From the NCBI GenBank assembly GCA_020631735.1, contig CM036225.1:62467183-62531182 (forward strand): a stretch of DNA of 64,000 nt, written 5' to 3'. This DNA is from Saccharum officinarum (lineage: Eukaryota > Streptophyta > Magnoliopsida > Poales > Poaceae). Positions 46,266-57,007 of the stretch are shown piece by piece (position 1 is the stretch's first letter; the number at the start of each line of letters is the position of its first letter). The notes beneath the pieces are model-generated. The model had not been told where the DNA came from and searched no databases. It was given only the letters and a program-made list of their open reading frames with translations. Position numbers and translations under genes: made by a program.

Positions 46266-46750
46266 CTCGTTCTCCCTGTTGTTCACATCCGATTGAAGCT
46301 CTTCGCTTTGTCTCCCGCTAGTCTCGATCTAGTCGCGTGTTAGCTCAGCTCAGCGCCTCAGCTTAGGCGATGTGTAATCGTGCGTGTTCCGAGTGGAGAT
46401 GATTGTTCAGGTATGTATTGCCACCAATGCCCTTGCATTATTTTCGTGTGTTGCATTGTTTTTTTTTCTTTCGGTTACATCGGTTCATGGTTGTTTTGTT
46501 TTGTTCGTCACTGTGGTTTCAAGGTTATCTCAATTGACAGGGTCTTATGAACGCCAATGATTGCTGCATAGTGATAAGTTGGAACATGAATTGTTGTCGG
46601 GTAACTACGAAAATTTGTCAAGAAGCTTGGTCTCAAGTTCGTTTTTGCGTGCTTTGGTGCTTCAGGTTTTGTTAGGTTCAGGTGCAGCCTCTTTTCCTTT
46701 ACCCTTCATGATGGATCATGGTTCATGGATGCAGGCTCATTTTATTATTT
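46266..46750 (+). other. Leader-like sequence without a recognised gene
   Basis: GC-rich, pyrimidine-rich sequence up to GATTGTTCAG|GTATGTATTG (about 46402-46421) resembles a plant 5' leader exon and its donor. No coding exon follows that I recognise; the 46561-46770 frame is unsupported. It may be the start of a truncated gene. Confidence 0.2.
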
Positions 46751-46882
46751 TGCTCCGTTCCAAATTATAAGTTGCTTTGACTTTTTTTGGTTTATCTATT
46801 TTGTCATGTATCTAGACATATTATTTATGTAGATGTATAGCAAAATAAATGTACCAAAAAAGTCAAAGCCTATCAATGAAAT
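46751..46882. mobile_element. Stowaway-like MITE, right end eroded
   Basis: The left end CTCCGTTCCAAATTATAAG is the usual Stowaway/Mariner start. Inner inverted repeats TTGACTTTTTTTGG and CCAAAAAAGTCAA are intact. The expected right terminus is missing. Confidence 0.5.
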
Positions 46883-47002
46883 GAAATCCAGGTGGGGGCT
46901 CTCTCCCCTCCCATCGTCTTATCAAAAAACTTTGACATGGTCTTTTCTACTTGATATTGGGAATAAATGCTGTCCAGCTTAAAACTTGATTGCTGATATA
47001 TA

Positions 47003-47260
47003 CTTCCTCCGGTCCATTTTATCTGACATAAATTAGAATGACATGATCTTCTATATTACACTTTGACCATTCATTTGCTTTATATTATATTATTTATGCT
47101 TATAAACTTATAATCATTGGATAGTATAATTCCTTACAAATCTAATCATATAAAGTTTGTATTATAATAGTTAAAAATTATTCTCCTACTTATTGGTCAA
47201 AGTTTTTAAAATTTGAATCTTGATATGCGTATGCGCCAGATGAAATGGACCGGAGGTAGC
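47003..47260. mobile_element. Stowaway-like MITE, ~258 bp
   Basis: Left CTTCCTCCGGTCCATTTTATC, right GATGAAATGGACCGGAGGTAG. AT-rich interior. TA precedes the left end. Confidence 0.7.
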
Positions 47261-47263
47261 ACT

Positions 47264-47470
47264 ATCGAGGAATGATAAACATATTTGACCAGAGAAAAAA
47301 TCATATAAATTATATTTTAACACTTAATTTTTTTATAATACGTAGTTCGTTGCTAATCTCTGACGCACTTTGAACACAAATATGTATGCAATTTTATGCC
47401 CTAAACTTGTATGGCTAAAATTTATAAATTTTATTTTTTCTCTGGTTAAATGTACTTACCATTCCTGAAC
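47264..47470. mobile_element. Fold-back MITE, ~205 bp
   Basis: AGGAATGATAAACATATTTGACCAGAG at the left is matched in inverse by CTCTGGTTAAATGTACTTACCATTCCT at the right, directly beside the previous MITE. Confidence 0.6.
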
Positions 47471-48404
47471 GGAGGAAGTATATAGTAATATATGTTGCCG
47501 GATATGAGCGATTTTAGTACTAGTTTTCTTGTTCGGAATGTTATAAGTAACAAAAAAAAATAGATGAAGATGCTAGCACCCGGACGTCCGTGTTGCACTC
47601 CCATTTCCTGTGCTTGGGCTAGCACGCCTCCACCTGAGCCTGCATTTCGCGCGCCCATGCGGGGCCCGCACTGCCAGACCGTGCGCAGGGACCGCTTTGC
47701 GCTCCCTCCACTGCTCATGTGCATTGCAATATGTGCAATACTCAATCTACTTTTGCAACATCTAGATGAAACACTTGCAATATACGTCTAAAGTACTAAT
47801 AAACACACCAGAAAAAACTTAAAAACATGTATGTATCCATTGACAAATATGCAAACATCAAGGTGAAACACTTGCAACATACGTATGAAAACACATGAAA
47901 TACTTGCATATATATGCAACATCCCAATCTAGTTTTGCAACATCCAAATAAAACACTTGCAACATACGTCTGAAACAGATGAAACATTTAGAACATACAC
48001 TTGAAACATATGTATATAGCCCATTGCAACATGTGCAACATCTCGATCTACTTTTTGCAACGTCCTTGTGAAACACTTACAACGTACCTCTAAATACATA
48101 CTAGCAGTTCATAGCCATGGGCTTACAATTTTATTTTTACTCGGTAAAAACCATCTTTTATCTCACGTCGACACATGCATGTGTCTTGTCAGCCTCGAAA
48201 TCCTGTTTTGTCTCTCCACTTAATAGCTAATCCTTCCTCCGTCCAAAAAAAAAATGTAAGTACCATGTCTGTTAAAGTAGTTGAAGCTTGATCGAATTTA
48301 TTCTGGATGGAGGGAGCATCTACGTTTTTTTTAACGAGAGGGAGCATGTACGTAACGTATTTCTGAAACGGTGAAGACGTGAAGTGACTAGTTATGCTTA
48401 ATAC

Positions 48405-48595
48405 CTGCATGCGCAGGAGGAGGTCCTGGGAGTCTTTCCTCTGGAAGCGGTGGCGGGTGAATTCCTGTCGCAGCCTCTGCACCTCGGCGCGCTCCTCCGG
48501 CGTGCCGGCGTCGGGATCGAACTTCCTAACGTGCCTCCCGAGGAAGCCGTTCGCCGATCGCAGCCACGCCCCGCCACCTTCACTCACCTCCACAT
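48405..48595 (-). pseudogene. Oxidosqualene cyclase (triterpene synthase) first exon, isolated
   Basis: Minus strand, residues [58 protein letters not shown], ending at a proper CAG|GTATT donor (48405). This is the conserved N-terminus of cycloartenol/beta-amyrin-type synthases, which cyclise 2,3-oxidosqualene. At the start, ATG TGG AGG (from 48595) is followed at once by TGA: about 7 bp between two AGG words is missing compared with the usual MWRLKV start, so the ATG is out of frame. No further exon lies within reach. Confidence 0.75.
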
Positions 48596-48763
48596 GCTCG
48601 AGGGACGGATGGGATGGGATGCGTCCTCGACCTCGATCTTATCAGCAAACAATGCAAGAAGATACAGAAGCAGGCTCAAGCGGCTTGGAGATAGCAGATG
48701 ATCGACCTTTGTGTGCAGCTAGCGTGCTGTGGATCGGCTGTGGACAGTGAGTGAGGTATACTG

Positions 48764-48771
48764 CTTATATA
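48764..48771 (-). promoter_or_regulatory. TATA box of the cyclase exon
   Basis: TATATAAG on the minus strand, about 170 bp upstream of the broken ATG at 48595. Suggests that the fragment includes its promoter. Confidence 0.45.
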
Positions 48772-48899
48772 TGCACGGTTGCTCAAGAAGGCGACACAAT
48801 GCATGACGCATGCATTGGACTTATCACGTAAGTGATGATGGCCCAATTGTCGATGGTAGCTTTTATTATGATTAAATATTCTTGTTTGCAAGGGTAATA

Positions 48900-49560
48900 A
48901 TTAGATATATATGTGGTGAACATTTATAGCATGGTGCATTGCATTGCCAGTTTGGCACCACCAGGCTATGATGATTTGGATTTTTTTTTGTATTTTAGCA
49001 AAAAAAAAAAAGACTAATATTTCAAAAAGAACATACCCGGAATTCAATTTTCAACAAATAGCCCTTTTGATTTGTACCTACTATTTGTGATCCAAAACGA
49101 AGGACATGTGGACCTAAAAAAATGTTGAATTTTTTTATATAGATCGATGCTATAAAAACTAAGAGCGATCCATTTTGCTTGATCGATACCATCCCTTTTG
49201 TAGTTTTGAAACTAAAGTTCTCCTCGAAATGCTATATTTTAGTTGTTGTTAAGCTAGGGACCTCCAAAATTCTTGTAAGTTTTTTCCAAATAGATGCTAA
49301 AAACCAAGTCCGACCCGTTTTTCTTAGATCTGACATCATAGGTATCCTAGTTTTGAAAATAAAATTCTTGCCAGAAAGCCATAAGCCAAAAGAAGGGTCC
49401 AACAGAACTGAGCGGGGGCTCAGTTGGTCAGCTGAAAGGGTGCTCAGGCTGCCCGTTCGTGTTCGAGCGCTGGCTCACGCGGGCGCCTCACCTTCTTCTT
49501 AAGAGTATCCAGGAGACTCCCTTGTGCATTCAAAAAAAGCAAGATCCAAGATGTTTTCAA
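48900..49560. other. Non-coding sequence between cyclase exon and right repeat
   Basis: AT-rich. TAGTTTTGAAA.TAAA.TTCT and AAAACCAAG/AAAACTAAG words recur about 150 bp apart (49150-49400), a weak internal duplication. Confidence 0.35.
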
Positions 49561-50449
49561 AATTGTAGTACCTAAAAGGTGCTCACCCAAGGGTGCTCGC
49601 GCAAATGCCCACCCAGAGTGCTTGCGTGCCTTGCACATGTGCTCACCCAAGCCGCCGAGCAGGTCCTTACCCAGGGGCGCGCCGGTGAGCTCCATGCACC
49701 GCCGCCGACCTCCGCGCCGGCGTCGAGCTCCGCGATTCATCCAAGCAGCAAGGTGACATTGCGCACTAAAAACACATGTTGCAAGAGTATGTTTCAGGTG
49801 TTTCAGATGTTTTATCTGGATGTTGCAAGTGTTTCAAGTGGATGTTGCAAAAAGTAGATCGAGATGTTGCATATGTTGCAATGGTTGTACACGTATATTG
49901 ATGTTCTGAATGTTTCAGCTGTTTTTCCAGACGTATGTTGCAAGTGTGTTTATTTGGATGTTGCATATGTTTCACACATATGTTGCAAGTGTTTTATCTA
50001 GATGTTGTGTATGTTTTACATGGTTTTAAGTGTTTGTCAAATGTTTTTTAAGTGTTTCAGATGCATGCTTCAAGCGTTTTATCTGCCTTTAGACGTATGT
50101 TGTAAGTGTTGTATCTGGATGCTTCAAAAGTAGATCGGGTGTTGCATCTCCCTCCTTGCTTTTCTCTTGGCTCGCTTCGGTGTCTCCTCCTCCTCCCGGC
50201 TCTGGTTGGGCATCCACCGTCCCCTCTCCTCTTTTTCAATACTGGTGACGTTCGGGGCGGCGCAACCGTCCGGACATCCAGGCGCTAGTCTTTCCCTATA
50301 TGTATGGCTCTAGATCATACCCTACTCTAGGTAGAGTACAGATTTTCTAGAGCTAGAGTTTTGCTAAATAGGGACAAAAGAATAAAATAATAATTTAAAT
50401 AAATAATTATGGCGACTACGAGCAACAAAACCGTAAACGGTAATGCAAA

Positions 50450-50699
50450 TGGGATCTATACACAGCGCTAGTGGTTCCGGGTAATGGAAACCGTAATTTG
50501 TTTGTTTCGTGACCGCGCAAGGGAGCCGGGCGAGGGGAACAGTTTGCGCCAGGTGGTGGGTAGTATCTGTATATTTCATAGGCTCGTAATGGGTCACGGT
50601 GTTATCCGTTACTGAGTAAGCGAACCAAACGGAAAGGAGCGCAAACATATTACGTTGTGAACAGGTAACGGGCCACAATTCCCCAACCAAACAGCACCT
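50450..50699. mobile_element. Tourist-like MITE, only the right end clear
   Basis: The right terminus AACCAAACAGCACC (50684-50697) matches the MITE at 2620-2855. The interior (TTACGTTGTGAACAGGTAAC) is related in style. The left end could not be located. Confidence 0.45.
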
Positions 50700-51034
50700 T
50701 AGCAACAGGAACAAGCAAGATCCAAACATCTTTAAATAGAGCACTAACGGGTTAAGAAACCATGGCATTGGCTTAAGAAATAGCTATTCGTAATATTTAG
50801 TGAGTTCCATCTTATATACATTTGTTTCTTAAAAAGAACTCATCTAGTCGTGTGTCCTCGAGTGCTTGAGCCCTTTTTATTCTTTTACAAATTTATTAAT
50901 AATTTTATACTCCATGAATATATCGATCGATCAAATGATTACACCAAACATGTCTCCTTCGCCAATGCATATACCCGTACGTACGCACCTAATTAAGCCG
51001 TATGCCGACGACCCTACACGCCGGCCTGCCGGTC

Positions 51035-52570
51035 TCACCGCGGCGGGGCGTCGCCGGCGGCGAGGACGGCCTCGAGCGTGGTGACGACCCTGGCCATGGA
51101 GGGCCGGACCTTGGGGTTCTGGCTGAGGCAGTCGTAGGCAAGGCGGGCCACGCGCTCCAGCCCCATGTCCGGGCCCACCTCGCCCATCCGCCGGTCCAGG
51201 ATCCGCTCCAGCTTCTTGGGCCGGATCAGGATGGGTCGCGCCCAGTCCACCAGGTTGCCGTCGCGGGCCCCCGCCCGGCTCGGCTCCAGCGCGCGCCGCC
51301 CCACCAGCATCTCCAGCAGCACCACGCCGAAGCCGTACACGTCGCTCATCACCGTCAGATGCCCTGCATTATTGCATTCTGTCATTGCAGCAGCGCCAGC
51401 CGCCGGCAGGCAGCGATCGACGTTGTCAGGGAAGAAGAAGGTACGGTACGGTACGGTACCTACCGGTGGCTATGTACTCCGGCGCGGCGTAGCCGTAGGT
51501 GCCCATGACCCTGGTGGACACGTGCGTCTCGCCGCCCATTGGCCCCTCCTTGGCGAGCCCGAAGTCCGACAGCTTGGCGTTGAATTCCTGGCAGATCGAG
51601 AGGGGTACGGTGGTGAGTCTCTGTCTCTGATGCTTTTAATTAGGGGCGGCGGCGGCGGACGGAGCATATGAATGTAGGCAATGCAATGCAATGCAACAAT
51701 AACGATTAACAACGAACCGCGTCGAGCAAGATGTTGGAGGTCTTGAAGTCCCGGTAGATGATGGGGCGGTCGGGCCCGTGGAGGAAGGCGAGGCCCCTGG
51801 CGACGTGGAGCGCGATGGCCACCCGCATCGTCCACGACAGGCTGCAGGCGCGGCGGAACAGGTGGTGCTCCAGGCTGCCCTTGGCCATGAACTCGTACAC
51901 CAGCAGCCGGTGGTCGTCCTCGCAGCAGTAGCCGATCAGCTCCACCAGGTTCGGGTGGCTGTACTGCCCGAGGTAGCTCACCTCCGTCTGCACACGCAAG
52001 CATGTCCATGGACGGACGTGGGTGAGATCGAGATCGAGATTCATTCATGGTGATGCTGAATGGAGATGCCTGAGCCTGACCAGCCACTCCCTGTCGCCCT
52101 GGAGCCCCTCCGGGTTGAGCACCTTGACGGCGACCTCCGTGGGCGGGTACCCCTTGCGCACGGCGCCGTCGATGACGCCTCTGTACACGACGCCGAAGCC
52201 GCCCTCGCCGACGATCTGCCCCGGGTTGAAGTCGCCGGTGGCCTTCCTGAGCTCGTCGTACGTGAAGAGCTTGAGGCGGCCGTACGCCGACATGGTCCGG
52301 AACTCCTCCACGTCCTTGGGCACGGCCAGTACCAGCATCCCCTCCGACCCCACCTTCCTCAGCTTTGAAGGAGCCGCCGCGGGCCTCGGGGCCTCATCTG
52401 CGTGCATACGCGGCGCGCGCGATCGGGAACGCAGATCATATATATCGAGCATGGATGCAAAGCGGCGGAATCGAGGCCGACTCCTCCAGGTCAGGTGCGT
52501 GCGTACCTCGACGGCGGGCGGACGACGACTGGCGGATGTCGCCGCAGCTAGGGAGGATCCAGCGATGCAT
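51035..52570 (-). CDS. Receptor-like cytoplasmic kinase, RLCK-VII (PBL17-like)
   Basis: Five exons with GT-AG borders on the minus strand: 52570-52507, 52397-52081, 51987-51718, 51587-51464, 51363-51035, total 367 residues. Start [10 protein letters not shown], then a basic Ser-rich leader and the RLCK-VII entry [14 protein letters not shown]. Kinase motifs follow: GEGGFGVVY (Gly loop), [10 protein letters not shown] (ATP lysine), [13 protein letters not shown] (catalytic Asp in YRD, usual for this family), SDFGLA, a YAAPEY activation-loop end and [14 protein letters not shown]. The order and the LNPEG.QGDREWL insert fit Arabidopsis PBL16/17. These kinases relay signals from surface immune receptors. 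The N-terminus lacks an MGxxxS myristoylation site. No break seen. Confidence 0.88.
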
Positions 52571-54200
52571 TTTCCGGAGGAACGGTATGTGGCTGATCAT
52601 TCAGCTTGGGTTGGCTCGTTCGTTTGTTCCTCCCAGCTGCTGGCCGGCGGTGTCGATCGGGGGCCGGGGGCGGCCGACGCGAGCGACGGCAGCCTCCGAC
52701 CACGCGCGCTCGCACGCCGGGGAGAGACGGCACGGTGTGCTCTCGGCCGGGTCGATGCCGATGGAGGAGGCACGGTGAGCTGCTGTGGGAGAGACGAATG
52801 AATAGGCAGGGACCGGAGACGAGCGGCGGGAGCAATGGTCGGAGCAGGGGCGGCCCGAGCTTTTGGGTGGTGGCCAGCCCGCCTCGCCCCCTGCCTGCTT
52901 TGCCTTAATTTGGCGGGCAACAGCGAGCGATCCACGCGCTCACGCGCCTGCTCCGTGCATGTTGGTCAGGCCGTCAGCCGTCGCGACAGCAGTTTCGGGA
53001 ACTAGTAGTGAGCAAAAGACCATATTGATGCTCATATGAGCAAGCTCGATGTCGTCAAACATTAGCCAAACAGAACTTCAAATCAAAAGAAAGAAAATCT
53101 CAAGGTTCTTGGTTTTTTTTTTTTGAAAAAAGGGAGAAAAGCCAGCCATTATTTGGGCCTTTAATCTGGCCTGCAAGAGCAGTTGGGCCTGTTAATGTAT
53201 GGGCTATTCTTTGGGCCAGGCCCAGCGTGTTCACCGAAGCAGTCTCTCTCCTGACACGCGGTAGCGGCAAATGCGCGCAGAAGAAGAGGGGCCGCACAGA
53301 GGGCCGGAGAGGTTAGGGTCGTCGTCGGAGAGGACGAGCGGAGAGAGGGCGTCGGCCGTGCTAGGGTTAATGAAGCGCGGACGCCGCTGTGGGCCTTGCC
53401 CTCGAGGTTTCGCGGCGAGGTGCCGGGTGCGAGTGCGATGCGGGCTCGCGGCGATTAAAAAAAAGGGTAATGTTAGCATTTTCTTTTTCAAATTGGTTAT
53501 TCTTATTTTCTGAAAGCTCCTAAATTCTGGGTCTTTGTATTTGGAGAGTCTACCGGTGGTCGAGGGAGGGAACCTGTAGGATCTCCAACCAAACAAACAT
53601 GCTATCCCACGTTGGCTGAGACTGGCTTTAGCTTCAACTGATCCATCAGCATTAGGTAAGTTTATAGGTTTCTTAGCATTTTTATGGCGTTTCTAGCCAG
53701 TTCACGTTGCCCAGTTTTAGTAGATGATTTTTCCCTCGCATAATTGAAGAAAAAAAAAACGGAGACTTAAAACAATTATTATCACACTTGTTGCAGTGAA
53801 CAACTGCATCGGGCAAAGATATACATTAGTCAACTTCATAGTCCATATCAACCTGGAACATGATAGCATGTAATGGCAAATAAAGCACAACTGTGGATAG
53901 GTTCATGTGCTGTATTCACCTTATTTCGACACGAATAAAAACACTCTGAGTTGACACATAGGTACATACAGATCATTGTCAAATAAAAAGATACAGATGT
54001 GCATAAACTCAATCTTAGGCTCTGTCAGAATATTACAATAGCAATAGGTTTTCGAAAAAAATATTACAATAGCAATAGTTTGCCATCAATATCATACATT
54101 GGACTATTGGAGCATTGGACAACAAACTCTTACTAAGCAAAACAATAATAATTGGGGAGAAGTGGCAATTCGGCATTTGGCTTCAGTTTCTTGACAACAC
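52571..54200. other. Intergenic, GC-rich near the kinase promoter
   Basis: GC-rich sequence to about 52990 (probable promoter and leader of the kinase), a second GC-rich patch at 53220-53450, then AT-rich DNA. The frames here lack recognisable domains. Confidence 0.4.
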
Positions 54201-54238
54201 AGATTCAGATTGACAGGAGTTTGCTTTAGAAAACAAAT

Positions 54239-54463
54239 TTATTCAGAGTGGACTGCAAAGGCGTGTGGACAAGCATACTGCAGGACAGCAGCGAACCTTG
54301 AGCAAAGGAGGGAATCTAGGCCTCGAAGATCACGAAAGAGGAAGCCTGGTATGCATACAGGAAGGTTTTTAAGGGATTGGAGGTTAACTTTGCGTCTTGT
54401 GCCATGGAGGGCAGGAGTAGAACATAGGTGGTACGGACTGCTCCCATTGGTCCCTACCTGCAT
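54239..54463 (-). other. Possible last exon or 3' UTR exon of the NLR locus
   Basis: An open minus-strand stretch of 74 codons (QVGTNGSSPYHLC, ending FAVHSE) starts beside a TTTATGCAG acceptor-like sequence. Its position, downstream of the NLR C-terminal exons and on the same strand, suggests it belongs there. No domain is recognisable. Confidence 0.25.
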
Positions 54464-54645
54464 AAAGTGAAAAGCTCATAAGAAAACACAACAGAATTAA
54501 CAGCAGGCACATTTACTATGTCTAATTATCTTTCTCTATATGCTTGGGAAAATAAATAAATTGCTACACACAAAAACAAATGAACATTAAAAATAATGTA
54601 ATATTAGTGCCTTGAAGATATCACCTTTTTGCGCTGTCAGCATCT

Positions 54646-55466
54646 TCACTGGATATCCATGTCGTCTCTTGACCTTGAAGAGGACTCCTGATTGGTGTTG
54701 GGAGTTGAGTCTGAACTCTGAATAGGACTAGCAGTACAAGCATTCTTCATAACACTGTCATCAACATGGAGCTCACTCTCTTGCAAATGAGGGATAAGAG
54801 GTCCAACATCACTAGATTGGTCTTTAGTTGGCTGTTGCTTTGCCTGTTCAGAATTATGATGAGTTTCTGCCATGGAACTAGTTTGACCAGCTTTGTCTCC
54901 ATCATTCCTAGCACAAGATTTTGTATTCTGAGTAGTGCCTTTAGCACCCCTGTTATACAAACAGAAAGCTTGATTAGAGAGTAGTGCTCGACTGCTCGTG
55001 ATCATATCATGCATTTTAGTATTTTTTACAATAAAGGCAGTAGTAATGAGTAAGGACAGCTTCTATGAGTGCCTGAGTGGTCACCTTAGTGGAGTGGTGG
55101 GGTCGATGACCATACTTTGGGTGGTTCCTTCACCTTCAGTCGCGGGTGTGGTGACGGACTCGGGTGCAGTGGTTTGGTTTGCTTCTGGGTTCTTTCTTCA
55201 TTAGATGTAGTACTGGTCACTACTTCCTGAGCTAATGGATTCTTTCTTTTCTCCACAGTCAAGTCTATTTCTGTGCTCTGTTCCATAATCTGAGTCTCCG
55301 TCACAAAAATAGATGATGGACCAGCTTCATATCCCGCATCTGGTTTAGTTTGCGAGTCATTGTCTTCATCACTATCATCATCTGTATCCTTTACAATTAA
55401 GGGTTCTTTTCCTTTTTCTGAGCTTAGTGGTTTGATGTGCTCGTAAGATTTTTGTTCATCAGCCAA
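54646..55466 (-). other. Duplicated C-terminal exon modules of the NLR locus
   Basis: Two hydrophilic open stretches, 55466-55086 (ADEQKSYEHIKPL, DDDSDEDNDSQTKPD) and 55014-54646 (SSMAETHHNSEQAKQQ, ending SRDDMDIQ), lie downstream of the LRR region. Flanks recur: AGATTTTGTATCCTAAGTAG (about 55475) matches AGATTTTGTATTCTGAGTAG (about 54915), and both are followed by ACCCCTGT, TTATACAAA and AGAAAGCTTG/AGAGAGCTTG. A unit of about 560 bp was thus duplicated in tandem. Whether either piece is spliced in is unknown. Confidence 0.4.
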
Positions 55467-57007
55467 AACCTTATGACCAGATTTTGTATCCTAAGTAGAG
55501 TATTTAGGACCCCTGTCATTGTTATACAAATAGAGAGCTTGGTGTGAGAGTGATTGCTATCTTGTTGTTCATTTTTCAACAGAGGTGGTAATAAGGAACA
55601 ATTATAAGGATTGCTTCTATGGGTGCTGACCTGGGTGGAGTGATGGTGTCAATAATGGCCTTGGTTTCGGTTGCTTCACCTCCAATGGCAGGTGGGGCGC
55701 CAAGCTTGTGTGTCTTAGTTTGGCTTCCTCCAGTAGCAGCTCTGCTAGATTTGTTGACGTGCATGTTGATCTCATGAATTTTCACACCCGTTGCGCTGCC
55801 TTTCACACTCTTAACAAAATCTGGGTGCATTTCACATAGATACACACGCTTGAGAGAGAGAATATGCTCAAGCCCCTTTGCCGAGACACCAGTGAGGTTG
55901 TCACACTTAGTAAACTTCAGCTCCTCCAGGTTCTTCATGGCTCCTGTGCCAAATGTGCACTCGATCAAGTTTTCCATGGACACGATGGACAACTTCTTCA
56001 ATTTACGGTAGCTCCCCTGTGTACAACTCAGTTTCGAATATGTGGAGGCATTGCATATGGAGAGGAGGAGGAGGTCCCAAAGGCCTTGCAGATGATGTAA
56101 CACGTCAACATCCAACTTGCTGTCCCAGAGATACAGATGTGTGAGGGAACGCATCATGGAGATACGGTCTGCAGACAGTTTTCCCATATCACCACCCAGC
56201 TTTAGCTTGCGGATATTTTCTCCAATTTTTAGAGACCCTATATCAAACCGGCTCCTGTCAGGTGTTGCTTCTTTATTTTTGTGAGGCTTACCATCAGATA
56301 TGTTTTCCTTTTTATCGACAGGCTCCACACCTAGTGATGTGTTTTTCTTTTCTTTTCCCAGGTCCTCATCATATGCGGTTATAGCAAGTGAGTGAAGGAA
56401 CCCCATATTGCTGACTGCAGAACATATGTTCTTGGATGATGCAGTTGATACTTTGATTGATAGTTTCCTGAGGAAGCTAATGTGCGATAATTCTTGCTCC
56501 AAATTTCCTCCATCCACAGTACCAGACAGCGTCCACAGATTGACCAACGATCGCAGGCCTTCACTGATAAAGAACGGACTGGTTACGGAAGGATTTTGCA
56601 AGATGGAGATGCCTCATTTCTGTAAATGCGGACACATCATCCAAGCTTGTCATGTAGTTGTCCCTGATATCAAGGCACAACAATTTCTTGAGCCTGTTGA
56701 AGGACGCAGGCAGATCCTCCAGTTGTGTGCTCCGCAGGCCGAGGTACCGCAAGCAAACAAGGCATCCAATACTGTGCGGTAGGCGGCCGAGACGGGCTCC
56801 TTCAAGTTCTAGCGTCCGTAGAAGCCTGTATGCGCTGCGTCTGATTGGCAGCCTGTGTGGGCATCTGAATGAAAGCTTAAACTCTTTGGTTCCAAAATAT
56901 AGCAGGGAACAAAGTCGGATGTCCCTGCGGAGCGTCTCCGATACCTCTTTAACTCCATCTCCATGCACGGAGAGCACGCGATAGACAGATGTTGTTGAGC
57001 TGGGTGG

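Larger units (their letters stand above)
47571..50294. mobile_element. Candidate DNA transposon (or two facing copies) with captured DNA
   Basis: The left end GCTAGCACCCGGACGTCCG is matched in inverse at 50263-50290 (CGTCCGGACATCCAGGCGCTAG). Inside each end are repeated GCAACAT/ATGTTGC words in opposite orientation, as at 7.1-7.6 kb. The sequence between includes an oxidosqualene-cyclase first exon. No target duplication was found, so this may be two independent copies rather than one element. Confidence 0.4.

Noticed and set aside
51002..52368. Plus-strand frames of up to 168 codons over the kinase gene
   Set aside because: GC-rich shadows of the minus-strand kinase exons; the minus strand has all kinase motifs and splice borders.
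55864..56782. Plus-strand frames (63-124 codons) over the NLR LRR region
   Set aside because: They oppose the LRR-coding minus strand and have no motif.
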